Origin: Hyaloperonospora brassicae
Taxonomy: Eukaryota > Oomycota > Peronosporomycetes > Peronosporales > Peronosporaceae
Length of the DNA: 64,000 bases
Direction: 5' to 3'
Assembly (NCBI GenBank): GCA_947650285.1
Contig: CANTFL010000470.1
Span: 248,001-312,000 of the forward strand
The notes beneath the pieces were generated by a model that was not told the DNA's origin, ran no database searches, and saw only the letters and a list, made by a program, of their open reading frames with translations. Position numbers and translations under genes: made by a program. Of the stretch, positions 11,238 through 21,402 are shown one piece after another (position 1 is the stretch's first letter; every line of letters starts with the position of its first letter).

Positions 11238-11680
11238 TGTTACGGAGCACACCCCTTGCGTGAACTAAACGCAAGGGTGACGTGTGCTCGACAAGCGCAC
11301 ACAGGAAAACCGAGGAAGCGGTAGGCAAAATAGAATCCGACAGCTTGGTCTTGAGGGAAAAGTAGAACTATTTATTCGATACAGTTATTACGTAAATAAA
11401 TCACCTTTGACTTACTCTAACTATATTAAACTATCTACTCCTATGTGGGTCCCTTGCTCATTACCCATTGCGCGCGTCCAGCAGCGATTGGTGGCTGAAT
11501 TGGTTGATGTAAATTGTACATTAACCGAGAAGTGGACCCCTCCACGGATATTATCCTTTGCGATAATAATACGACAACATCACTCATTTTGAATGATGTT
11601 GATCAAATACTAACAAACAAATAATATGCAAAATTGGTACTTGCGTACCAATTTTGATGTAACGGGCTCACCCCATTACA
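11238..11680 (-). repeat. 3' LTR of element A
   Basis: TGTTACGGAGCACACC...CCCCATTACA, 443 bp. Closely matches the 264-bp fragment at 19010-19273. Near its U5 end it holds the hairpin CCTTGCGT...ACGCAAGG found in all LTRs of this group. Confidence 0.85.
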
Positions 11681-11694
11681 TCACCCCTCTCTTG
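11681..11694 (-). promoter_or_regulatory. Polypurine tract of element A
   Basis: The minus strand reads AAGAGAGGGGTGA directly before the 3' LTR. Confidence 0.7.
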
Positions 11695-11812
11695 AAGATC
11701 GGTCACTGTAGTAAATGATTTCATTGCTTGTGACAGAGTGACAAGCGTCGTGTTGCTCTGGGGACGGGAAGCACTTGTTGGTCTTTATCTTTACAGTTTT
11801 ACTTCTCAGACC

Positions 11813-13562
11813 ATGAAGAGCAAGGACGCGACTGAAGCGGCTGCAAGGAGGCGTGCAGACTGAGAACAAAACGCACACGATTCAACAGCAGGTGGTTATC
11901 CGCCTGCTGTTGCTGACAAAAAGCCTGCAACTCCCGTAGTTGCAGGTGCACGTTGTCATCCACGTGCAGCTCCTTCGCCTGCAGAGTCTGATAAGGGTGG
12001 TTGTCTCATCGACCATGGCTTCGACATAGACGTGGTCTATTCGGGCGAGTCGGAAGCACCGTCCGACTCGTATTCGTTTGTAAAGCCCGACCAAAAGGTC
12101 GCGGAAACGGACACTGATGCGCCTCGCGGCAGTCTCGACAAAGAGCTGCAGTACGATATCATCGGTTCATCCGATGAGTTCGAGAACTCGTCACCGGGAT
12201 CGAACCGATCGCGATCGTAATCGGATGTCGAAAGCATGCAACAAAAGGAAGCAAGTCACATGTGGGTGTCGATGACTCCGTTCTGAGTCATCGTAGTCAT
12301 AGCCGTGATAGTGGTGCCGGTTACGTTGGCACCATGCAAGAGTAGCAGGATCACGATGCTATGCGATCTGCTCCTGAGCACAAGCCATGGATGCCGTCTT
12401 TGAGAGAGCAGAGAGAGTGGTGTAATTATACCACTGGGGGCTGTCAGATCTTATCTCTATGACTCATTAAAGCTTCATGGTCTTGATATCAGTGCAAAAT
12501 ATTATCGCACTGAGCATGATTTTTTCATCGATGTCTTTTTCATACATCGATGGTTCCACTTCAACAAGAAGAAAGACCCGCACTCGTTGGTGCAGGCGTG
12601 TAACGCATTTATCGCCAACATTTTGACTGTTGGTCGACATTCTTGGCTGGACAAACTTGATGCTGCTTGCAGCAAATTTGAAGAGAAGTCGCATGTCGGT
12701 GCACGGTATAAATTGCTCAGATTATCTCGAGAGGCAGGTCTTACTTTCCTCTCGTGGAAAGAGAATTGTCTGAGTTGTGTTGACAACTCAGTTTGCGCCC
12801 CGAGGGAGGCCTTCCTTCCTAACTTACCCTACTACACGGCGCGTATTTCTTCCGAGATGTACGGAGGAATTGAGATTTTACAATACCTTTACGAACGCGC
12901 CGGGCGTTCGTTCGACGATGGCTCTCGATCAACAGAAGGTGCGTCTCGTCGTAATGCTCGACGAGACCGGGAACATCCACCATCATCTGAGAGCGGGGAT
13001 CCCAGATTTTCCACAAGGGTAGATATCCCTACCCCACTAGACGAGGTAAGTCGATCTTGATTCTGATTCTTCACGGTGATCCACAGATACGCTCCACAAG
13101 AAAGCGTTGATCACCGTGTGAGTCCACCAAATGATGTGGGGGTGGAGGAAAACATCCTCCAAGTCGTTCTGCTTACCATCTCGACCAATACGAGATGTAT
13201 CGCGCAATCGATCAACTGCGCGAGGATTTGGAGCACGAGCGGAACAGGCGATACCCTCTGACCGATTCCGTGCGGCAGCACCGCAAGGATCGTGAGGCTG
13301 ATCGGGCGACGGATCGTGCCGATTACGTCCTCGCAGAGCTTCATTTTGAGCGGGATGTCCGTTACCTTTTGAAGAGATGGCGAACGCTCGCAGGGAGATC
13401 TCTCGATTGGATGTAGAGTCCTACTCACTCCGCGTTCAGACGGATCGTATGGAGCGCGAAAGCAAGAGACTGATGGGTATACTTGAGCGTGGGGGCTATC
13501 TTCATCGTAAGAAGAGGGCTCGTACCGACAGTACGGGCGGAGACGCCCCACGTAGAACGTAG
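11813..13562 (+). pseudogene. Antisense (env-position) ORF of element A
   Basis: One plus-strand frame runs from ATG 11813 to 13045 with only a few stops (TGA near 11861, TAA near 12218 and others). The N-terminus is Ala/Pro/Asp/Ser-rich with DIDVVYSGES. The middle holds a basic/aromatic domain (HGLDISAKYYRTEHDFF, then KENCLSCVDNSVCAP with C-x2-C-x4-C, 12490-12810). A GAG/GTAAGT donor at 13046 and an AG at 13122 would remove 77 bp; a 2-nt deletion relative to B then shifts the frame. The end (13195-13562) is a Glu/Arg coiled coil with a basic RKKRAR tail. It overlaps pol antisense. The closest relatives are the same ORFs in B, C and F; no outside family recognised. Confidence 0.65.
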
Positions 13563-16500
13563 GATGCGTGCGAATCCTACGTGGTAGGTCGATCGTGTAT
13601 GCGTTACCCTGTCGGCTGAGCACACGAAAGTGGCCGATATACTTGGTCAGTATTTTACTGCTGCCCACATTGGTCACTTCGTGTACAGGTAGGTTTACCT
13701 TAGATAGTAAGACTAAGTCGCCTTTGATAACCGAATGTACATTTGCTCTTCCATTGTGTCAGCGTTCCGTTTCTGACGGTCCACCGCGCAAGCGATGGAG
13801 TCCTGTACGAAACGGACCACTGCTTCGCGAGCCAGCAGAAATCGTTCTACTGACTCGGTACTGTTTCGTTCAGTTCGACTTCTGCGAACTGCAGGAAGAG
13901 TTCTTTCCTCTTTCTGTTCATCGGCGAGGATGTCGTCGTCCTCGCTGGAATAGTTATTGGCGATGCTGAAAATACCAGCATCTTCATCATCGTCCGAGTC
14001 AATAATAGCGTCGTCGGTATTATTGAGGTGATCTTCATCGTCGACATCGACATGATCGACATCGGCATCATACGTGACGACGTTAGCGTCGACACGTGAT
14101 GAGCAAGAGCCAAAACGGTTTTTGCTCGAGCGAGTCCCTCCCCGCCTTATCCAAAAGTCACACTCTAGAAGGGTGGGCACACGTGGATGGCGTAGACCAT
14201 TCACGTAAAACGGTGTGTGCTGTGTGGAAGCAAGCATCGAATTATTGATGGCGAATTCCACCATGGGTAGGAATTCGCTCCAACTCGTAAATGAGTGGAC
14301 ATATCCTCGAAGAATCTCTTCGAGGACATGGTTCGCACGTTCCGTCTGACCATCTGTTTCCGGATGGTCTGAAGTAGACATCTTCAGCCGTGTTCCGAGA
14401 GAACGGAACACGGATTTCCAAAAGTCTGCCGTGAACCGAGGGTCACGGTCTGACACGAGTTCACGGTGTAACCCATAAGTCAAAACACTGTGTTTATAAA
14501 GACACGAGCACAGCCTTGTGCCGTGATCGACACGGGGACAGCAGAAAGATGCATCATCTTACTGAACCGGTCAACGATCACAAGATACCAGTATTCTTGT
14601 GAGCGTCTTCGGGAAAACCGAAGACGAAGTCCATTGAAATAGACTGCCAGTACTCTTCCGGTACAGGTAGAGGCTATAAGGGTGCATGGAATAAAGGACT
14701 GGGCTTCATCCGTTGACAAATCTTGCAAGCACGAATGTACTTGCGCACAAACTGATACTGGCAGGTCCATAAAAAGTCACGACTTACCGTAAGGTCAGTC
14801 TTTTCCACACCACGATGGCCACCTTTTGGGGCATTGTGACACTCATACATGATGCTATAGCGCTAATTGTTGTGAGCGGTAACGACAACACAAGGTGTGT
14901 CGCCGGCAAAGGCTGTATAGTACAGCAACTCGTTGCATGTTGTGTACCGATCCGATGAGAAACGGTACAAAGCCGATGAATGTTGCAACCACTTACGAGT
15001 TGAGTTCACCAGATTATCTATCAAGTGCAGAAGGTTCTTATCTTCTGCGGAGTCCTTCCTTACGTCGTCACGTAACGTTGACGACGGGACACTGACTGTA
15101 AGTGTGGCAACAGTGGACTCATCCTCACTATTGACTTGCGTGTCTGTCTCGAAATTGGGTCGGCGCGAAAGCACACCTGAGACTTCATTAAGTCATCCTG
15201 GCTTGTATTCGACGTAGAAGGTATACCCCGCGAAAAGGACATCCACCTTGCCATTTTTGCGAGAGGTGTGGACTGTTTACGGTCGTGCATATTGACGCAT
15301 GGTTTGTATAGACGATGAACGGTCTATGTCCCAAGAGACACACGAAACTTTGCCAGTGCGTACTTCATGGCAAGGGTTTTCTTGCCATGCACTGCATATT
15401 TTCGTTCAGCTGGTTGCAGGTGACGCGATTAATAACAGAGGACGCGCTCTGCGCCATCTGTATCAAACCTGATGAACGCACAGCCGATCACAAAGTCGTT
15501 GGCGTCACAGACCACATAGAATGGTTTGTCCTGATCTCCAATCGCCATTAAGGGCAACTTCATCAAGCTCTGTTTAATACAGTTAAATTAAAGCGGACAG
15601 TCTGCGTTCCATGACCATTTCACACGTTTTTTGAGTGAACAAGAAAGATGCACATTCATCGCGGCGTAGTTGCGTGAGTACTTGTGCAAGTACGCCGCTA
15701 GCGCAAGGAACTTACAAAGTCTCTTGACATCGACTGGCACAGGCCAGTCGGTAATCGCCTTTATCGTTTCGGGATCAGGGCGTACACCGTGTTTACCCAC
15801 AATGCACCTAAGAAGTGGTATTTCGCTAGCCGCGAAGATGCACTTCTTGAGATTAGCATACAATATATGCTTCCGCATAAATTCAAAAATCTGGCGTACG
15901 TGTTTTTGTGAACTGTACATTTGTCTTCCCGTCCATAGCCCGACTATGGACGAACACATCGTCGAAATAAGTCGGTGCGAAATACCGCACCGGTCTCAAC
16001 AGATTTGTGTGACACATCTGTTGAATGTTGCAGGGGCGTTACTCTGTCCCTGTGGCATAACTAGCCACTCCCACAGCATCCCGCTGGGGGTGCTCACTGC
16101 TGTGTACGGGATGTCCCGTTCACGCATAAGGATCTGATAGAACCCATCCATCAGATCCATGGACGAGAAGATGGTACTCTTTGACATGCCATATATGATT
16201 ACTTCCTTCTTCGGTATCGGCGTCTGAGCCGGTACCGTTGCAGTATTCAACTTGTTGAATGCGTGCACTATCCGCCATCCTCCTGTGGCCTTTCGCACAC
16301 AGAAGGTCGGAGAGCTGTGAGGGGAAGTTGGTTCCCTCATATGGCTTGCAGCGAAGCGATCGGCAAAGAATTTGTCGATTGCTAGAACCTGTTCACGAGG
16401 CAGGGGCCACTGCTTCATGACACAGTACTTCGAGCCCGGGCTGAGCTCGATCTCGTGTCGAGCGCCTTTGTCCTTAGGCAACTTGCAAGGCACGAATTCA

Positions 16501-17759
16501 AAGAATACATCCCTGAATTTTATCAAATTCTTATGAAAAAGATTTGCCTGGAGCGACTCCCAGGATTGAGACGTGTATCGCTCAATCCGAGCCTTCTCGT
16601 TGAGGACACTTTCGTCCACCGATGAGCTGCTGAGAACCCGTTCGTTTTCAGCAAATACTGTTGCCGACCGAATGTCGGTCACATACTCATTCTCTGCGAC
16701 GAGTATGCAGATCTGCTTGACTTTGCCACTACGCATATCGCGCAAGAACCGGTTCGGTTCTAGCGTTGGCAATCGAGGTATCTCCGAAGTTAACTTCGGA
16801 GGCACAATCAGATCAATTTGATGAGCGTCTATACCTAATCCGTTATTGACCAAGCCATTCAATGTCTCCGTTTTGTCCTGGGAACTTGTTTCCACAGGTT
16901 GCTGAGGGACTGATCCCTCAGCATGAGACTCGAGAGGAAGTCCTTACGCTTGATCGTGGGGATTTAATCTTTCTACGTCTTCTGACTGTGGCTGTGACAC
17001 CACAGTCAAAGACTGATTCTATACGGTCGACTCTCCAGTCAACCAAGGATGACCGTATTGCCGTTTGGTGGCAACAGGTTTCTTACTTATAGGATATTGC
17101 CCACCAGGCATGCATCTATATCCCGATCCAGTATAACTATTCGAGTGGTGGACCTTCGGCGCTGCCTGTACTTCTGTACAGCCGCCGGGAGCTTGCTTCA
17201 CAGTGTAGTGATCAGCTACACTGAGGTCTTGTGCAGTCGTGCTAACGACCGTACCGCAAGTGAGGCCATCGCACTCACTCGCAGAACATCCACACGCTTG
17301 TGGACGCTTCAAGATGTCCATCAGATGGCCATCTGATGAACAAGCGTCAGGCATCTTTACAGATCGATGTTGCCAGATCACTCTTGGCTCGTACCTTCTG
17401 AGCCAAGGTGATCCCAGGATGACATCAAATTTATCATCCAGATCCAGTACGATGAAGTCATCATCGTACTGTTCGCCTTTCAACGTGTAGTGGATTCCTA
17501 CTACACGTTTCTCAACGGTAATCGATGCGCCTGTTGCAAGGCGAACCGTCTTCCTCGTGAGGGGAATGTCGCGCTCAACGAACTTGAGCCTACGACCCTC
17601 TAGTGACTGGCGTCGAACAACTTTGTTCGACGCCCCACAGTCAACCAGGGCACGAAGTGACACATCTTTTGTCACTTCTAACTTCAAGGTGATGAGTGAT
17701 ATCTCATCACCAGGTGTAGAGACACACATTGATTGTGTGTCTGGAGCAACTTTCGTCAA
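13000..17759 (-). pseudogene. pol of element A (PR-RT-RH-IN-chromodomain), inactivated
   Basis: Protease with DCGAS at the start of a 246-residue open stretch (17759-17019), then a frame break. The 16895-15996 frame carries WRIVHAFNKLN, SSMDLMDGFYQ and the MPQG motif. A 2-nt insertion before YFDD and a 2-nt loss about 30 codons later put the catalytic motif out of frame (near 15960). The RNase H region (15060-15540) is diverged and broken. Integrase pieces at 14863-15174, 14480-14770 and 13713-14483 keep SDRDPRFT and HPETDGQTERAN. The C-terminal tail has THPTFYVGRLRPY (13580) and a damaged chromodomain near 13030. Upstream of about 15570 it is nearly identical to B and C, downstream it is not. 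Confidence 0.85.
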
Positions 17760-17809
17760 GAGATTTGCAAATTCTCTTGAGGTTGCTAGATCAGTAGGGC
17801 GCTCCGCCC

Positions 17810-18872
17810 CTACTGACCCCGACCATTTTTTGATGGTCCGTCTCGCTGTTGCGGCTTCGCAACAGCGCTGGACCCACGCCCATTGCCCTTTCTGGCAAAT
17901 GGTCGTCCATTTCGCTCAGTACTGTTTGGTACTGGGCGTGGAGCACTACACTCGTATGCGTAGTGCCCTAACTTCTGACAGCGATTGCACTTCTGCAATC
18001 GCTTGTTGTTCGAAGAGCGAGGTCTCTCGCTCTCAACATAGCAGAGGTCCATTGGTTCGGGACCCCCGGTCTCTTGTCGTCTCGGTGGACGATAAGAGTT
18101 TGAGCTAGCATGAGCCTGTCTCATGCTAAAGTCTTCCTGTTCCGCGGCTGATATCGCATCTTCCATCGTATTTAGCTCAAGGCGGAACAGGTGGCTCCTG
18201 ACGGGCCCTTCTGCGAGGCCTTGCATGAATACCGTAATCAACGTGTGTTCATGGACTGGGTTAGCAGTTATACTACTCGCAAGGAGTCGTATATGTTGTG
18301 CGTAAGCGTGCACATCACGCTTACCCTGCTCGATTTTCAGGAGCTCTGAACGAGCCCTGAACTCAGCCCGTGGCGGCTCAAACGTTTGTCTGAGCCGGGG
18401 CTTGAAGTCATCTAGCGACCTAAACACATTTGGGTCGCTACTCTCGAGCCCCAGGGACCAAGTTTTGGCACGCCCTGCCAAGTGGGTTTGAGCAAATGTA
18501 AGTTTCATTTGCTCATCGTCGACACGACGCGCCTTCAAGGCTCTGTCGAGTTCGACGAACCATAGTAACAGGGAGTCGTCTGGGACTCCTCTGTACTTTG
18601 AGATGTCAACTTTCATGACTTCGGGACGGCACATGCGCTGTCCCGCCCACAGCAGCATGGAATTGCTGCTGTCTCAACAGCTCTGTCTGTTGAGCACTGA
18701 TTTCTCTTAACTGATCGGCCTGTTTAGAGCCTTGCTGGTGAAGCAAGGCTACTCTATCCCGATCGGTAGCAAGTTCATATTGAATGAATCTGTCGATGGA
18801 GGCATGCTGTTGGTCTCTGTCAAGAAAATCCAACATAGCGGTAACGTCAATATCGCCCACGGTAGAGCTCAT
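17810..18872 (-). pseudogene. gag of element A
   Basis: N-terminal part 18872-18606 (88 residues, coiled-coil Gln-rich) and core 18658-17810 (282 residues) lie in different frames because of a 2-nt deletion near 18640 that D lacks. The core has the retrotransposon gag fold signature (LLLWFVELDRAL, LAGRAKTW) and a CCHC knuckle CNRCQKLGHYAYEC. It ends in a basic Gly/Arg tail at the frameshift site. Structural protein forming the virus-like particle. Confidence 0.85.
17825..17831 (-). promoter_or_regulatory. -1 ribosomal frameshift heptamer, gag/pol of A
   Basis: A AAA AAT in the gag reading frame, identical to C at 35507-35513, followed after 8 nt by a hairpin (CAGTAGGG...CCCTACTG) spanning the gag stop. 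See the C entry. Confidence 0.65.
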
Positions 18873-18988
18873 TCACCCACCGGGGCCCATTCGAGATCAC
18901 TCAAATGGGCAAAGCCTTCACGCGTCGCGAGAATGGTTTCTCCCTCCTCGATCATGTTTATGATGGATGAGATTCTTGGTCGCTGGAA

Positions 18989-19009
18989 GGACTATAAAGT
19001 GCTACCAGG
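18989..19009 (-). promoter_or_regulatory. Candidate primer-binding site of element A
   Basis: The minus strand reads CC then TGGTAGCACTTTATAGTCC two bases inside the LTR end, where gypsy elements anneal a tRNA 3' CCA end. Conserved in C and, with one change, in D. I cannot name the tRNA. Confidence 0.5.
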
Positions 19010-19273
19010 TGTAACGAGGTTCACCCCTTGCGTGAACTAAACGCAAGGGTGACGTGTGCTCGACAAGCGTACACAGGGTAACCGAGGAAGCGGTAGGCAG
19101 AACAGAAGCCGAAAGCTCTGTCTAGAGGGAAAAGTAGAACTATTTATTCGATACAGTTATTACGTAAATAGATCACCTTTGACTTGCTCTAACTATATTA
19201 AACAATCTTCTCCTATGTGGGTCCCTTGCTCATTACCCATTGCGCGCGTCCAGCAGCGATAAGTGGTTGAGTT
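19010..19273 (-). repeat. Truncated 5' LTR of element A
   Basis: 264 bp of the A-type LTR (TGTAACGAGGTTCACC...), ending exactly where the B-type LTR starts. The same 264-bp fragment joined to a B-type LTR is at 34065-34328 in C. Confidence 0.85.
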
Positions 19274-19665
19274 TGTAACGGGGCACACCCTTGCGTGAAC
19301 GTAACACAAGGGTTTCGGTGCCCCGACAGACGTACACAAGGCAAGTGAGGAAGCGTAGATAAGGTAAAAGCAGAACTGTTATATTAATATAATTAAGTCT
19401 TTTAACTACTGTCTCTCTGTTTGACTTAACTTTATTATGTTAATATAACTGAGTGTATGGTGACATCTCGTCACCACTTATTGCGCGCGTCTTGCGGCAA
19501 TTGGTGGGTTGATATCATCAAGATATCAACCAATGAACAGACTATTTGGTCTACCCATCAATATCACCACTATTGGTAATATTGTTGAAAGAATATTTAA
19601 CGTAGTATTCTTTATTGTCACTTTCCTTATAGTGACAATTCCATGTATCGGGCTGCCCCGTTACA
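19274..19665 (-). repeat. 3' LTR of element B
   Basis: TGTAACGGGGCACACC to GCTGCCCCGTTACA. In sense orientation it opens with a near-palindrome TGTAACGGG-GCAG-CCCGATACA. Similar to 27455-27848. Confidence 0.85.
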
Positions 19666-19677
19666 TCAACCCCCTTC
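19666..19677 (-). promoter_or_regulatory. Polypurine tract of element B
   Basis: The minus strand reads GTGAAGGGGGTTGA into the LTR start. Confidence 0.7.
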
Positions 19678-19680
19678 ACT

Positions 19681-19701
19681 GATAGTCACCGTGTGACTAT
19701 C
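19681..19701. repeat. 9-bp inverted repeat in the antisense-ORF leader
   Basis: GATAGTCAC and GTGACTATC separated by 3 nt, between the PPT and the ATG of the antisense ORF. Preserved in C at 41461-41481 but not visible in A. Confidence 0.6.
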
Positions 19702-19795
19702 GAAAATATGGCGGCCACCCGTTGGCCACCATTGGGACCGGGAGCACTTGTTGGGTCCGTTCCATTCACTTTCCGTTTGACCTCACATACTTAAC

Positions 19796-21402
19796 ATGTC
19801 TATGCTAGGTGACTTAAGACCCGCACAGCCCGGTGCTGTGCCAGCCTCTGCGGCAGACGATTCGTCGTCTGATGCTCCTTCTTCGACTGCAGTAACAGGT
19901 GCTGCAGGTGCACGCGGCACCACACCGCGTACGCATGGTGACCCCGACATTGAGGTCATCTGCTCTGGCGAGTCAGACGTGTCTGACTCAGGCAATGCTC
20001 CAGAGGCGTCTCGATCACCGTCGACGCCTCAGTATTCGCCAAGGCCACTGCCGAACGAACGGACTCGTGATTCGCATCACAGTCTGTTCGGCAGTAAGGA
20101 TGATGATCAGGGTGGTGAGGAGTATTACTCCTTACTACCGCCGATTCGTGCCTCTTCGAACGAGGCGTGATGACGATGGCGTGAGCCGTCGTCAATCTGG
20201 GAGCCGTGGTACCGACAAGGGTACCAATGTGAAGCGTGATGAGCTGAAGCCGTGGAGTTTGCCCGAACGGCTCATCAATAGCTTGTCTCACGAGACAAGC
20301 CAACACCATTGAATACCCTTATTCGATGCAACTGAGCTTCACGGCTTGAGTCCCAGTGCGAAGAACTTTCGCGCTGAGGAGGACTTTTATCTCGATGTCT
20401 CCTGAGACATCGATGGTACAATGGCTACCAAAAACATGACAAGGCCTCGCTTTTGGCTGCGTGGAGCGCGTTCGTCCAAAACGTAAAGAATTTTGGACGA
20501 GAAGGGTGGCTCAAGAATTTTGAGGCGACACGCCTCAGGTTCGAAAAGCGAACACCAATCGGTGCAAGGTCTCGGTTGCACTGTTTGTCAATTAAGGCAG
20601 ACATTCCTTGCCTCACATGGGGAGAACCTTGTGCGAGTTGTGCTGACAACTCGCAGCGTGCACATAGGGACGTCTATTCCCTAGTTCGCCCTGGGGAAGG
20701 GCACACATCTCGGCTGAGATGCGTTTCGCGATTGCAAACTTGCAATTCGTCTACAAGCGCCTACGGCGCGTGTTTACCGATGGGCCACAGGGCCAATCGG
20801 ATGAGTCTCGCCATACTGGCGGACGAGACCTTCAACATCCATCAACAGCTAAGAGCGGGGCTCCCAGCTGTTCCAAGAGGGTGGATACCCCCGCCACTGG
20901 ACGAGGTAGCTCGTCCTTGATCCTGAATCGTCACGGTGATTCAAGATAAGATCCACTAGAAAGCGTTGATCACCGTGAGCATCCACCAAAGGATGTGGTG
21001 GAGGAGGAAAGACCTCCTCCAGATGATTTGGTTCACCATCTCGACCCTTACGAGATGGATCGCGCAATCGATGAATTGCGCGATGAATTGAAGCACGAGC
21101 GCGACCGGCGCTACGCTTTGACCGATACCATGCGGAAGAACCGCAAGGATCGCGAGGCTGACCGGGCGAGAGATCGCGCCGATTAGGCCACAGCGCAGCT
21201 TCAGGTCGAGCGGGATGTCCGCTCCCTTTACGGCGAGCTGGCGAAAACTCGCGGGGAGATATCTCGGTTGAGTTCCGAGGTATCATATCTGCGCGACCAG
21301 ACGGGTCGTCTGGTGCGCGAACACAAGAACTTGATGGATGTTCTTGAACGTGGGGGATATCTTCATCGGAAGAAGAAGGCTCGTACTGACAGTACGGCCT
21401 GA
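19796..21402 (+). pseudogene. Antisense (env-position) ORF of element B, two exons, nearly complete
   Basis: Exon 1 (19796-20905, 370 codons) starts ATGTCTATG, as in C. Acidic/Ala-rich N-terminus with DIEVICSGES; paired +1 (near 20165) and -1 (near 20399) shifts relative to C; then a domain with GREGWLKNFEATRLRFEKRT and GEPCASCADNS (C-x2-C). A GTAGCT...GTGAG intron of 74 nt (20906-20979) joins it in frame to exon 2 (20980-21402, 141 codons): Pro/Glu linker, long Arg/Glu coiled coil, basic RKKKAR end, one TAG at 21184. Total about 511 codons. Exon 2 lies antisense to the integrase tail of pol. The leader contains TCCATTCACTTTCC, weakly like the oomycete initiator. No known family. Confidence 0.65.

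Larger units (their letters stand above)
11238..19273 (-). mobile_element. Ty3/gypsy element A
   Basis: Order on the minus strand: truncated 5' LTR (19010-19273), candidate PBS, gag with zinc knuckle, -1 frameshift site, protease, RT, RNase H, integrase, chromodomain remnant, then a plus-strand antisense ORF, PPT and a complete 443-bp 3' LTR. It is inactivated by frameshifts shared with B and C. Its 5' LTR is cut at 19274 by the LTR of B; the same chimeric junction occurs in C. Confidence 0.9.

Noticed and set aside
15670..16137. 155-codon plus-strand frame repeated at 23451-23918 and, inverted, 37201-37704
   Set aside because: It lies exactly antisense to the RT segment of pol; its conservation follows from the near-identical pol block.
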